From contig CAICTM010000614.1 of assembly GCA_903772945.1 (NCBI GenBank), positions 7,828 to 56,533 of the forward strand: 48,706 nucleotides of DNA, read 5' to 3'. A program made the position numbers and the translations under genes. Below, in pieces: positions 24,001 to 32,796 of this stretch. The notes beneath the pieces were generated by a model. The model did not search any database. It saw nothing but the letters and a program-made list of their open reading frames with translations, and was not told where the DNA came from. Within the stretch, counting starts at the first letter, position 1; each line of letters opens with the position of its first letter. This DNA comes from Seminavis robusta (lineage: Eukaryota > Bacillariophyta > Bacillariophyceae > Naviculales > Naviculaceae).

Positions 24001-24350
24001 CTCATCAGATTGGAAAGAGGATAGATTACAGGTTCCGATCAATGGCAGCCACGAAGGACAAGAGAATGCATGCCGAAATGAAATTCGAAGCCAACCTGAC
24101 AGATGACGCCGTCAAAGCCACGCAGAAGGATATCAAGAAGAAGAGAGCCCGAAACTATTCGGAGAAAACAAAAGCAAAGAAGGAGTTAGCAGATCAAAGG
24201 AAGAAGCAACAAAAGGTGACATCCATCGAAGACATCCTTGGACTCCCGGAAATCAAAGATGAGTTTCCCTCGGTACTGGAACTGACCATTGTCGACCGTG
24301 TGCATGCCAGAGAAGAGGAGAAGGAGCGCAGATCTAGAGAGGGTTGGTAG
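21096..24350 (+). CDS. ORF1: intact 1084-residue transposon-type protein with a C4 zinc-binding module
   Basis: The only long uninterrupted frame in the window. Order: a charged N-terminal domain; Gln-rich linkers around residues 165-195; a conserved middle around residue 500 (RIEVCHIVFGADHGQGAFRA, split by its neighbours); a segment ending VGDLKFGGCSQGRDGYS with Asp615; then a zinc-ribbon-like C-x2-C-x12-C-x2-C (Cys633, 636, 649, 652). Next come IPVKNYLTPVLHNVD; a Glu/Lys/Ala-rich coiled coil about 741-811; a WHGGAMVGNYCRKML segment; and a C-terminal LPPKIHMLAHLVEDL block with a basic tail. I know similar large proteins only as uncharacterised repeats in protist and animal genomes. A cut-and-paste transposase role is plausible but unproven. 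No nearby terminal inverted repeats were found. Its last third is duplicated at 30260-31114. Confidence 0.75.
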   Translation: MPRTQKDFEIEEALIPMLKRNARYHGLFIPIKYWTQRVNRKLEMTLGDGTLKKTMLETKCNIINREFDACEEDRAKYAPLTMIKLEHRKVSQRRQSINRLADGRKKVYFICVESKTQKEPKPDPKNPPTEAQRTEYFQRQYNALANLADSEMRKHESRETQEEQEQQQQPNALTIAAAEATETQQQQQPRAVTPTNLDEQPTATEPRQEEAITDPFLKLFDGIVEPAMIHALQDNEEGVALLKDRMEQHFFETHKEKLAKHYAPFKAPVKYKQKDILTLNPKEYPELNRLGIPMSVPALRDVCLGLIRVSKDVPEVMELNRSGRSESKMLNFWLTPSSTMKRLYENVKSFLPAALEASMTEKAVATGKLTISDAKRVFIRVLAALDAQVFEEVAKRKLKSKRPKMEPHRQKAMLLDASLSKHQFELVRMYTIVAIGYNPFQPVAMIKALDVEVFQPTHLTFKEGKRKKMSHYRPVDKVFKWSLDRSMKRLTEAGDLQRIEVCHIVFGADHGQGAFRAVATILLLSKGNVHKYNLALEKDFLCGFIECKKDTYEVITQSLAKPLNESLKRAGPDIVFCQDEDHNRFVEFGRRDEISQREGIIVLHAVDVESFLVGDLKFGGCSQGRDGYSTYWCLRCMLGKAEWTNSPNCLECGQPWTWQAMADQRKKAQQIVKDKKRQPKSAEVRGCVQPPIFDAIPVKNYLTPVLHNVDLFTNTIKQMIDGYVDHRLENRPMEFLQARWEEADTIIDERQAEADLECAKDIMDASKEFENAALLTEAKETFKAAEEQLQKAKAARREAAAEMRRLEKDSEYGALSQEIRQSLDEEMANLFNIHRSSWHGGAMVGNYCRKMLHGADQVMDSIVELLQQIPQDKRARGCDDAEIQKYCNGFKRILQYMGILSHYSYQPYGTITDSEMASIRDVLVPRLVRLFRKMSRTLPPKIHMLAHLVEDLERFRGMKFHHESKIEVAHQIGKRIDYRFRSMAATKDKRMHAEMKFEANLTDDAVKATQKDIKKKRARNYSEKTKAKKELADQRKKQQKVTSIEDILGLPEIKDEFPSVLELTIVDRVHAREEEKERRSREGW

Positions 24351-25117
24351 GAGGCGACGGCTTGATAGTGTCATTGCCATGGTCGATTGGTTTGGTTTGG
24401 TTTGGTTTGGTCGATATGCATGGATGGGTTCCACGGTTGAAAATATAGTGCATTGGTGCGTGCTAGCCTTGCTTTTTGGTCGAAAGCAAGTCGAAGCTTC
24501 GAAGCTTCAACAAATTTCGAAGCAATTTCCGTTGAGATCGGAGGCACGATTCGAGCTATAGATTTAAAGGACATCATTAAAAGCCTTATTATACGGTAGT
24601 CAAAGTATCCTTTCGAAATTTCGAACTCGCTATAAAGATTCGGAACCTCGATCCTTCATCGAACACAAAGAGACGATTTGGCAAGGCACTCTTTGAAAGA
24701 TTGGCAATGTATCAACACTTTCATTCTGTATATCTTTACTCAATTGGAGATGGGATTCGTATTGCTTGAATAAGGGCCAACAATTGGAGACGCATGCAAT
24801 CGATGCTCACTTTATGCTTGATTATGGCCAAACCAATCGGAGACGCATGCAATCGATGCTTACTTTACGGCTTGATTATGGCCAAACCAATCGGAGAACC
24901 ATTCAATCGTACTTTCCTCTTCCGTCTTTAGAGGCAAAGACTTGATAGAATCACGGGAATGCGCAACAAAGTATTGGTAGCACACGGGTATCGACGCGAC
25001 TCAAAGATTTGCTCGAAGCTTCGAAGCTTCGACACTTCGAGGCTCGAATCGAAGCTTCAGTTTGACTCACAATTTCGACAATCAGCCTCTCTAGAAGAAA
25101 CTCTGCCGAAATTTACC
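24351..25117 (+). promoter_or_regulatory. Spacer and putative promoter between ORF1 and ORF2
   Basis: It contains a TTTGG pentamer run (24386-24411), a HindIII-type palindromic cluster GAAGCTTCGAAGCTTC (about 24493 and 25015), a TATA-like TATAAAG at 24631 and several AACCAATCGG words that resemble CCAAT boxes. The whole spacer recurs at 31115-31875, so it belongs to the duplicated unit. If the TATA box is used, the 5' leader before the ORF2 start is about 480 nt. Confidence 0.5.
24786..24892 (+). repeat. Two-and-a-bit tandem ~53-bp repeats with CCAAT motifs
   Basis: GGAGACGCATGCAATCGATG begins at 24786 and again at 24839, and a third partial unit follows. Each ends in GGCCAAACCAATC. The same arrangement occurs at about 31550-31660, and a part copy at 28770-28850. 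Confidence 0.75.
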
Positions 25118-25903
25118 ATGAACAACAGCAACTCTCCTCTTCGCGTCTTTGATCTTTCGGCTCTATCTCTTTATCCCATTGATTCCACCATGGCCGACTC
25201 CAAACCTTCCGCCAAGAAGACCGACTCCAAACCTTCCGCCAAGACCGACTCCAATGCTTCCACCAAGACCGTCGCCTCTACCAAGACCGATGACTCTGTC
25301 GACCTCGCCAGCGTGACTTGTCTCGATGCCTTGGATCCCTCGATTGCTGATGGCTTCTGCGGTCTGGAAACAGTCTTGGTTCCTAACTGTACGAAGATTC
25401 AAGTCTACGTCGATGCTCGCAACAAGATCATCGAGTACCACTACGGACGTTACCAAAGTGCCGTGGACCACTTCGTGTCCATCTTCATCATCCAACTCTC
25501 GTTCCAGGACTATTGGGACTTCCTCTTCAACGCATTCATCTTTCTTGGGCCTGACGCCTTGGAGGAAGGGTTACCCCGCGAGGTCGTTCCATGGAGACTG
25601 CTTCCAAGCGAGATTCCGGGTGTAGATCCCATCTATTTGCAAGGCACGCACATGCACTACACTGCCATTCAAGGCCAGGCGCTTCGCATTGCTGATGAGC
25701 ACATTAGCACATGCCCTGCACCCATCACCATGTCCATCTTTGACAGTGACGGCAACCCATACCATCCTCCGAACACGGTTCCTTTTTCGGTCGAGAAAGT
25801 GATCTTGGAATGCCTCGTTGACGACAAGGGGCCGCACTCACTGGGAATGAAAAACTCTGCAGAAACGCCCTTTTTGAGTCCGCAGAAACACTTTTTTTCC
25901 TGA
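25118..25903 (+). CDS. ORF2 copy 1: unknown protein with Ser/Lys/Thr repeats
   Basis: The frame is open from 24959, but the first Met of that stretch lies in repetitive leader. I prefer the ATG at 25118 (MNNSNSPLRVFDLSALS); a further ATG at about 25190 starts MADSKPSAKK. The N-terminus holds short repeats of the type TDSKPSAK. A globular region follows: VTCLDALDPSIADGF, IEYHYGRYQSAVDHF, an aromatic helix and ITMSIFDSDGNPYHPP. After DDKGPHS the protein runs into a new tail made of TCTGCAGAA-type repeats and stops at 25903. The tail is unlike that of copy 2, so this C-terminus is probably a secondary replacement. No family recognised. Confidence 0.5.
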   Translation: MNNSNSPLRVFDLSALSLYPIDSTMADSKPSAKKTDSKPSAKTDSNASTKTVASTKTDDSVDLASVTCLDALDPSIADGFCGLETVLVPNCTKIQVYVDARNKIIEYHYGRYQSAVDHFVSIFIIQLSFQDYWDFLFNAFIFLGPDALEEGLPREVVPWRLLPSEIPGVDPIYLQGTHMHYTAIQGQALRIADEHISTCPAPITMSIFDSDGNPYHPPNTVPFSVEKVILECLVDDKGPHSLGMKNSAETPFLSPQKHFFS

Positions 25904-26035
25904 AGCAGGCTGGCGTGCACTCTGCAGAAGCCCTCGAACTCTGCAGTTCCGAAAGCCGGCATGGCTTTTTCTGCCAGGAGGTGTTTTTTTCTGCCGGGAG
26001 GTGTTTTTTTTCTGCCGGGAGGGTGTTTGTCACCC
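25840..26035. repeat. TCTGC-rich repeat tail fused to ORF2
   Basis: Starts inside ORF2 and carries repeated TCTGCAGAA words, then three closely spaced units of the type T-run, CTGCCGGGAGGTG. Also present at about 32600-32790 after ORF2 copy 3, with one- to four-base length changes. The two copies diverge after GTTTGTCA. Confidence 0.7.
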
Positions 26036-26039
26036 CCTC

Positions 26040-28320
26040 AGTACCATCTGTTCTATGATGATTGGTTTGAAACAGTTTACTCTTCAGAAGATAACCACCT
26101 CTAGAGTGGACCAACATGTGCATCTTCCAACGCTTCGAACCCTTTTTGATGAGGACACTCCACCTCCCTTAGCAGACGAGTGGCTTACTCCAGAGGAAAA
26201 GGCCATCAACCAGCATCGATCTCATCTTCAGAAGCTTCGACATGGAGAAAATTATGGCAGGATTGACAAGAGCAAGATAAAAGGGATGATCTCATTTTCA
26301 AGCTCCTCTCCAGCACAGCCCCAGGTTTCACACAGGGAGATTCCAGATCGTCTGCCACCACTTCAGACTCAAAATCTACCCTCTTCTTGGGACAGGGAGC
26401 CTCCCACCATCAGCACTCCCACCACTGATGTCCACATCGAGCCAATCTCTGCCCCTCGTCGTAATCCCAGTAGAACAGCCCACAGCAAGAAGCCTGAGAC
26501 TCTGAACATGGACCCAAAGTTGAAGACATATGCGCGTCCTTCATCCCTGTTGAGTTGTGCTTTAGCTTTGACCTTTGGAGTTTACTCCAATTTCTGGCAC
26601 ATGATGCAATCTCAGGTGAATGTTATTCACCTTTGACCAACACCCAGGAATCTTCATCCTGGCATTCTTCAAGCCCACTGGCTCTCAAGCCAAAATTTCC
26701 AAGACCCTGATCTCCCCTCTCTGAAGGAATCTCTGATGGGACACCAATGCAGACCATTTCTGGGCAGCAATGACAAAGAAATTGCCAGCCTTGAAGGCAA
26801 AGGGACTTGGCACATCGTACAGCGTTTCTTCTATGCCCTCACACCTAAAGCGGTTCCTGGAACATGGGTGCCACGAATTAAGAGGTTACCAGACGACAAT
26901 TAAATAAGTTCAAATCTAGATGGTGCTGCAGAGGAGACCTTCAGTCCTATGAAGGGTCGCTACTCTCCACTTGTTGGTTGGCCCACCGTTAGAGCCGGTC
27001 TTCTTCTTCAGCTGCACATGGATGGGAATCGAGGCAAGTTATTTTACTCTTTCTTTCTGCAAGCCCTCAACCTGTCACCAGCCACTGTACATGGAATTGC
27101 CTCAGTACTATCGACCCAAAGGATATGAAGGACAGGACTGTGTTTTGAAACTTGAAAAGTCCATCTATGGGCAACGATTCACCTAAATTATTATGAGCAT
27201 CTATGTCGCGGGATGTTCAACTTGGTTTCGAAACCCGGCAGCAGACCATGTTTGTTTATTCATAAGGAGCATCAACTCATGGTATTAAATTATTGTGATG
27301 ACCAAATCTGGCTCATCCAGACAATGATCTGATTGAGTCCTATGTTGGGCAGCTCCGAAACTTGGATATGACCTCACATGGAAGAAAAAGGTGACATCTT
27401 TGGATTCCTCGGCATTAATTTTGAAAGACAGGGAGACATGTTGAGCTTACTCAAAAGGGCTCATCAATAAATCATCAATATACTGGTATGTCTGACGCTA
27501 GCAAGAAGCTTTCTCCTGCCGCCACCGATCCTCCCGGAGCTGACAAACTGGGGGCCCCATTTGAAGAAGAGTGGAGCTTCCAGCTGCATTGGGATGCTTC
27601 TTTATATTGCGTCGAACACTCGCCCAGACATCACATTTAGTGTGCACCAGGTGGCACGATTCAGTCACAATCCCAGCATTCCATGCTCAAGCAATCAAAC
27701 GTATCATTGGTATCTGATTGGCACAAGTGACAAAGGGATTTGTTTTAGCCCTAAACTTATCAGGGACTTGATGTTGGGTCGTTGCTGACTTCGCCGGATG
27801 TATGGATATGAGGATGAAGGATCCGGTTCCGTCAAGTCTCGCACTGGATTGTCCTGACTCTTTTTGGGTGCCCTATTATCTGGTCCAGCAAGCTACAGAC
27901 TGATATTACTTTGAGCTCACTGCTGCCGAGTATGTTGCCTTCAGCATGTCAATGAGGGAGCTGCTTCCTATGCGAGCTTTGCTCAAAGAAATTGTAGCAA
28001 ACTGAATATGCCGGTAATTACTGACAGTCTCGTGCGCTCTACAGTGTCGAAGACAACCAAGGTTGCCTTCTCTTGTGAATGTTCCCAAAATGTCTGCGCG
28101 CAAAAAGTATTTGGCATTGAAGTACCACTTCTTCAGGTCCAATATCGGGGAGTCGAAGGGCATCGTGGCTAAGTATATTCCGACTCTGAACAACGGGCCG
28201 ACATTTTCACTAAGGGTCTTCCGGCTCCACAGTTGCTGTCATTCGGAAGCTCCTCATGGGGTGTAATTTACCTCAGCACTTTGCTGGGGACTCTCTCCTA
28301 TCGTTTCTTGCTCCAGCTCT
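26040..28320 (+). pseudogene. Second Ty1/copia relic, linker through RNase H
   Basis: A pre-RT linker is readable at 26100-26520 (FDEDTPPPLADEWLTPEE, ISAPRRNPSRTAHS). Reverse transcriptase pieces occur at 26950-27450, including LYMELPQYYRPKGYEG, VLKLEKSIYGQ and FGFLGINFERQGD. RNase H-linked pieces occur at 27561-27700 (MLLYIASNTRPDITFSVHQV) and 27925-28260 (AEYVAFSMSMRELLP). Many stops and frameshifts. It abuts the repeat tail of ORF2 copy 1 near 26036, so it may have inserted there; no LTR pair was identified. Confidence 0.7.
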
Positions 28321-28765
28321 ATTTCAGCTGTAAGGGAGTGCGAGGGATACAGCTTACAATTCAGCTTTACAGCTTTACAATTGCAGGCTTATTCTAGACA
28401 ATAATCAATAACTGCTCACTTATTTGGAAATACAAACTTTTACATCTCTTAGATCCCTAGATAATCAATGCACAATGGTATGTCGCAGAGGGACTTGAAT
28501 GAGGGATAAAGAGGAAAAGGGAGTGTGTTTCCGTGATGACTTGAGCGATTCCTTATAGTAAAACAGTACTCTTCAACAAGATAACAGAAAACAGGCTTCC
28601 TGAGGTCCTTTCGCCTTCGTTTCAATGCTTCTAATGGTGCTAATAGGTAGTGTAATGGTATAGGTATGACCGATTGGTTGTGTTTGTTGCTATTAGTGTT
28701 GTTGTTCTTGTAGTGACAGATTCAGAGGGGAAGCTCCGCGGTGCTTCGGCTTCCCGTGAAAAAGT
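28321..28765. other. Gene-free stretch
   Basis: AT-rich sequence between the copia relic and ORF2 copy 2. It may include copia 3' end sequence. No ORF or repeat I can support. Confidence 0.4.
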
Positions 28766-30112
28766 AAAAACCAATCGGAGACGCATGCAATCGATGCTTA
28801 CTTTACGGCTTGATTATGGCCAAACCAATCGGAGAACCATTCAATCGTACTTTCCTCTTCCGTCTTTAGAGGCAAAGACTTGATAGAATCACGGGAATGC
28901 GCAACAAAGTATTGGTAGCACACGGGTATCGACGCGACTCAAAATTTGCTCGAAGCTTCGAAGCTTCGACACTTCGACTCGAATCGAACTTCAGTTTGAC
29001 TGGGCTCACAATTCGACAATACAGCCTCTCTAGAAGAAACTCTGCGAAATTTACCATGACAACCTTCCTCTTCGCATCTTTGATCTTTCGGCTCTATCTC
29101 TTTATCCGGTTGATTCGACCATGGCCGACTCCAAACCTTCCGCCAATTGAAAGACCGACTCCAAACCTTCCGCCAAGACCGACTCCAATGCTTCCACCAA
29201 GACCGTCGCCTCTACCAAAACCGATGACTCTGCCGACCTCGCCAGCGTGACTTGTCTCGATGCCTTGGATCCCTCGATTGCTGTGGCTTCTCGGTCTGGA
29301 AACAGTCTTGGTTCCTAACTGCACGAAGATTCAAGTCTACGTCGACGCTCGCAACAAGATCATCGAGTACCACTACGGACGTTACCAGAATGCCGTGGAC
29401 CACTTCGTGTCCATCTTCCTCATCCAACTCTCGTTCCAGGACTATTTGGACTTCCTCTTCAACGCATTCATGTTTCTTGGCCTGACGCCTTGGAGGAAGG
29501 GTTACCCCGCGAGGTCTTCCATGGAGACTGCTTCCAGCGAGATTCCGGGCGTAGATCCCATCTATTTGCAAGGCAAGCACATGCACTACACTGCCATTCA
29601 AGGCCAGGCGCTGCGCATTGCTGATGAGAATTAGCACAGCCCTGACCCATCACCATGTCCATCTTTGACAGTGACGGCAACCCATACCATCCTCCGAACA
29701 CGGTTCCTTTTTCGGTCGAGAAAGAATCTTGGAATGCCTCGTTGCCGACACGGGGCCGACTCTCGCTACTTCTACCCAAGGAACGGCAAGGGCGGTGTAT
29801 TCCGATTGGAACCTTTGCCATTTTGCACGCCCTCTAAGATGAAGCCACTCAAGTTGACGAGGAGGAAGAACCTGGTCACTATGGCTATGGCAACGTGTGC
29901 TTGATGGGGCCGATTCGCAACACGAAGTTGTTGCACCATGCCCCCGCCAAGAGGCTCAGGAAGGCCAAGACTGAGAGGGCAAACAAGATCAAGAAGCTTT
30001 CGAAGAAGGACAAGACCTTTTGTTTCATGGGGCCCATTGTCAACAACAAGAAACAAAGTCAACAAGAAACGCAAGTGGCGGCTGCCATGGAAGAAGAGAC
30101 AGTGTCAACAAC
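28766..30112 (+). pseudogene. ORF2 copy 2: decayed, but keeps an alternative 3' end
   Basis: Homology to copy 1 starts in the CCAAT tandem repeat (28770) and runs through the leader and coding region, with many one- to three-base indels that shift the frame (for example near 29150, 29290, 29480, 29630, 29720). Unlike copies 1 and 3 it lacks the TCTGC tail. It continues instead with FYPRNGKGGVFRLEPLPF, an acidic DEATQVDEEEEPGHYG segment, CLMGPIRNTKLLHHAP and a basic end with KKLSKKDKTFCFMGPI. This is probably the ancestral C-terminus. It ends at a short insertion flanked by target duplications. Confidence 0.7.
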
Positions 30113-30170
30113 GCCGACTAGAAGCCTTGTCATTATTTTAGCTTCACTCTAAGACGACAGTGTCAACAAC
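30098..30170. mobile_element. 43-bp insertion flanked by 15-bp direct repeats
   Basis: GACAGTGTCAACAAC occurs at 30098-30112 and again at 30156-30170. Between them lie 43 bp (30113-30155) that closely match 42583-42625 at the end of the non-LTR reverse transcriptase relic. A short insert with a long target duplication is what a severely 5'-truncated target-primed retrotransposition would leave. Confidence 0.6.
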
Positions 30171-30259
30171 CACCAAAAAAAAACAACAACAAAAAACAAC
30201 CAAAAAAAAAAAAAGAAAACAACAAAAAAAAAGANNNNNNNNNNNNNNNNNNNNNNNNN
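30171..30259. other. A/C-rich low-complexity stretch and 25-base assembly gap
   Basis: 30171-30234 is almost purely A with scattered C and G, poly(A)-like. 30235-30259 are N. The join to the ORF1 fragment is not known at base level. Confidence 0.7.
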
Positions 30260-31114
30260 GCTGCCGAAATGAGGAGGCTAGAAAAAGATTCGGAATACGG
30301 TGCCGCTCAGCCAGGAGATTCGACAAAGACTCGATGAAGAAATGGCCAATCTTTTCAACATCCACCGGTCGAGCTGGCAGGTGGAGCCATGGTAGGCAAT
30401 TACTGCAGGAAGATGTTGCATGGTGCATATCAGGTGATGGACTCCATCGTGGAATTGCTCCAACAGATTCCACAAGACAAGAGAGCCAGAGGTTGTGACG
30501 ATGCCGAGATTCAAAAGTATTGCAATGAGTTCAAGCGGATCCTCCAATACATGGGCATACTCTCACACTACTCCTACCAACCGTATGGGACAATCACAGA
30601 CAGTGAGATGGCTTCGATTCGAGATGTCTTGGTGCCACGGTAGTGCGTCTTTTCAGAAAGATGTCAAGGACGCTTCCTCCCAAAATCCACATGCTTGCAC
30701 ACCTAGTCGAAGATCTGGAGCGCTTCAGAGGAATGAAGTTTCACCACGAGTCGAAGATAGACGTTGCTCATCAGATTGGAAAGAGGATAGGTTACAGGTT
30801 CCGATCAATGGCAGCACGAAGGACAAGAGAATGCATGCCGAAATGAAATTCGAAGCCAACCTGAAAGATGACGCCGTCAAAGCCACGCAGAAGGATATCA
30901 AGAAGAAGAGAGCCCGAAACTATCGGAGAAAACAAAAGCAAAGAAGGAGTTAGCAGATCAAAGGAAGAAGCAACAAAAGGTGACATCCATCGAAGACATC
31001 CTTGGACTCCCGGAAATGAAAGATGAGTTTCCCTCGGTACTGGAACTGACCATTGTCGACCGTGTGCATGCCAGAGAAGAGGAGAAGGAGCGCAGATCTA
31101 GAGAGGGTTGGTAG
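30260..31114 (+). pseudogene. ORF1 copy 2: C-terminal third only, with single-base deletions
   Basis: Corresponds to about 23500-24350. Near-identical apart from one-base losses or gains at roughly 30304, 30380, 30641, 30815 and 30922, each of which breaks the frame. It starts right after the N gap, so the missing upstream part may be an assembly problem. It ends at the same TAG and is followed by the same spacer as ORF1. Confidence 0.8.
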
Positions 31115-31875
31115 GAGGCGACGGCTTGATAGTGTCATTGCCATGGTCGATTTGTTTGGTTTGGTTTGGTTTGGTCGATAGCATGGATGGGTTCCACGGT
31201 TGAAAATATAGTGCATTGGTGCGTGCTAGCCTTGCTTTTTGGTCGAAAGCAAGTCGAAGCTTCGAAGCTTCAACAAATTTCGAAGCAATTTCCGTTGAGA
31301 TCGGAGGCACGATTCGAGCTATAGATTTAAAGGACATCATTAAAAGCCTTATTATACGGTAGTCAAAGTATCCTTTCGAAATTTTGAACTCGCTATAAAG
31401 ATTCGGAACCTCGATCCTTCATCGAACACAAAGAGACGATTTGGCAAGGCACTCTTTGAAAGATTGGCAATGTATCACACTTTCATTCTGATATCTTTAC
31501 TCAATTGGAGAGGGATTCGTATTGCTTGAATAAGGGCCAACAATTGGAGACGCATGCAATCGATGCTACTTTATGCTTGATTATGGCCAAACCAATCGGA
31601 GACGCATGCAATCGATGCTTACTTTATGGCTTGATTATGGCCAAACCAATCGGAGAACCATTCAATCGTACTTTCCTCTTCCGTCTTTAAAGGCAAAGAC
31701 TTGATAGAATCACGGAATGCGCAACAAAGTATTGGTAGCACACGGGTATCGACGCGACTCAAAGATTTGCTCGAAACTTCGAAGCTTCGACACTTCGAGG
31801 CTCGAATCGAAGCTTCAGTTTGACTCACAATTTCGACAATCAGCCTCTCTAGAAGAAACTCTGCCGAAATTTACC
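31115..31875 (+). promoter_or_regulatory. Duplicate of the ORF1-ORF2 spacer
   Basis: Carries the same TTTGG run (31150-31176), TATAAAG (31394), GAAGCTTC cluster and CCAAT tandem repeats as 24351-25117, with a handful of single-base differences. Confidence 0.6.
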
Positions 31876-32796
31876 ATGAACAACAGCAACTCTCCTCTTC
31901 GCGTCTTTGATCTTTCGGCTCTATCTCTTTATCCCATTGATTCCACCATGGCCGACTCCAAACCTTCCGCCAAGAAGACCGACTCCAAACCTTCCGCCAA
32001 GACCGACTCCAATGCTTCCACCAAGACCGTCGCCTCTACCAAGACCGATGACTCTGTCGACCTCGCCAGCGTGACTTGTCTCGATGCCTTGGATCCCTCG
32101 ATTGCTGATGGCTTCTGCGGTCTGGAAACAGTCTTGGTTCCTAACTGTACGAAGATTCAAGTCTACGTCGATGCTCGCAACAAGATCATCGAGTACCACT
32201 ACGGACGTTACCAGAATGCCGTGGACCACTTCGTGTCCATCTTCCTCATCCAACTCTCGTTCCAGGACTATTTGGACTTCCTCTTCAACGCATTCATGTT
32301 TCTTGGGCCTGACGCCTTGGAGGAAGGGTTACCCCGCGAGGTCATTCCATGGAGACTGCTTCCCAGCGAGATTCCGGGCGTAGATCCCATCTATTTGCAA
32401 GGCAAGCACATGCACTACACTGCCATTCAAGGCCAGGCGCTGCGCATTGCTGATGAGAAAATTAGCACATGCCCTGCACCCATCACCATGTCCATCTTTG
32501 ACAGTGACGGCAACCCATACCATCCTCCGAACACGGTTCCTTTTTCGGTCGAGAAAGTGATCTTGGAATGCCTCGTTGACGACAAGGGGCCGCACTCACT
32601 GGGAATGAAAAACTCTGCAGAAACGCCCTTTTTGAGTCGCAGAAACACTTTTTTTCCTGAAGCAGGCTGGCGTGCACTCTGCAGAAGCCCTCGAACTCTG
32701 CAGTTCCGAAAGCCGGCATGGCTTTTTCTGCCGGAGGTGTTTTTTTCTCGGGAGGTGTTTTTTTCTGCCGGGAGGGTGTTTGTCACTGGCAGATGA
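31876..32796 (+). CDS. ORF2 copy 3: unknown protein, intact, altered C-terminus
   Basis: Open from 31717; the start equivalent to copy 1 is the ATG at 31876. Its N-terminal half is almost identical to copy 1. The stretch about 32210-32470 instead matches copy 2 at the sites that differ. It shares with copy 1 the breakpoint after DDKGPHSLGMKNSAETP, but a one-base deletion in the TCTGC tail (about 32637) puts the remainder in another frame, giving a longer, different tail ending VFVTGR at 32796. Whether any ORF2 copy is translated is unknown. Confidence 0.5.
   Translation: MNNSNSPLRVFDLSALSLYPIDSTMADSKPSAKKTDSKPSAKTDSNASTKTVASTKTDDSVDLASVTCLDALDPSIADGFCGLETVLVPNCTKIQVYVDARNKIIEYHYGRYQNAVDHFVSIFLIQLSFQDYLDFLFNAFMFLGPDALEEGLPREVIPWRLLPSEIPGVDPIYLQGKHMHYTAIQGQALRIADEKISTCPAPITMSIFDSDGNPYHPPNTVPFSVEKVILECLVDDKGPHSLGMKNSAETPFLSRRNTFFPEAGWRALCRSPRTLQFRKPAWLFLPEVFFSREVFFSAGRVFVTGR

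Noticed and set aside
25571..26123. Minus-strand frames across the TCTGC tail
   Set aside because: The frame differs between copies because of one-base changes, and it reads only through repeat DNA. Treated as a shadow.
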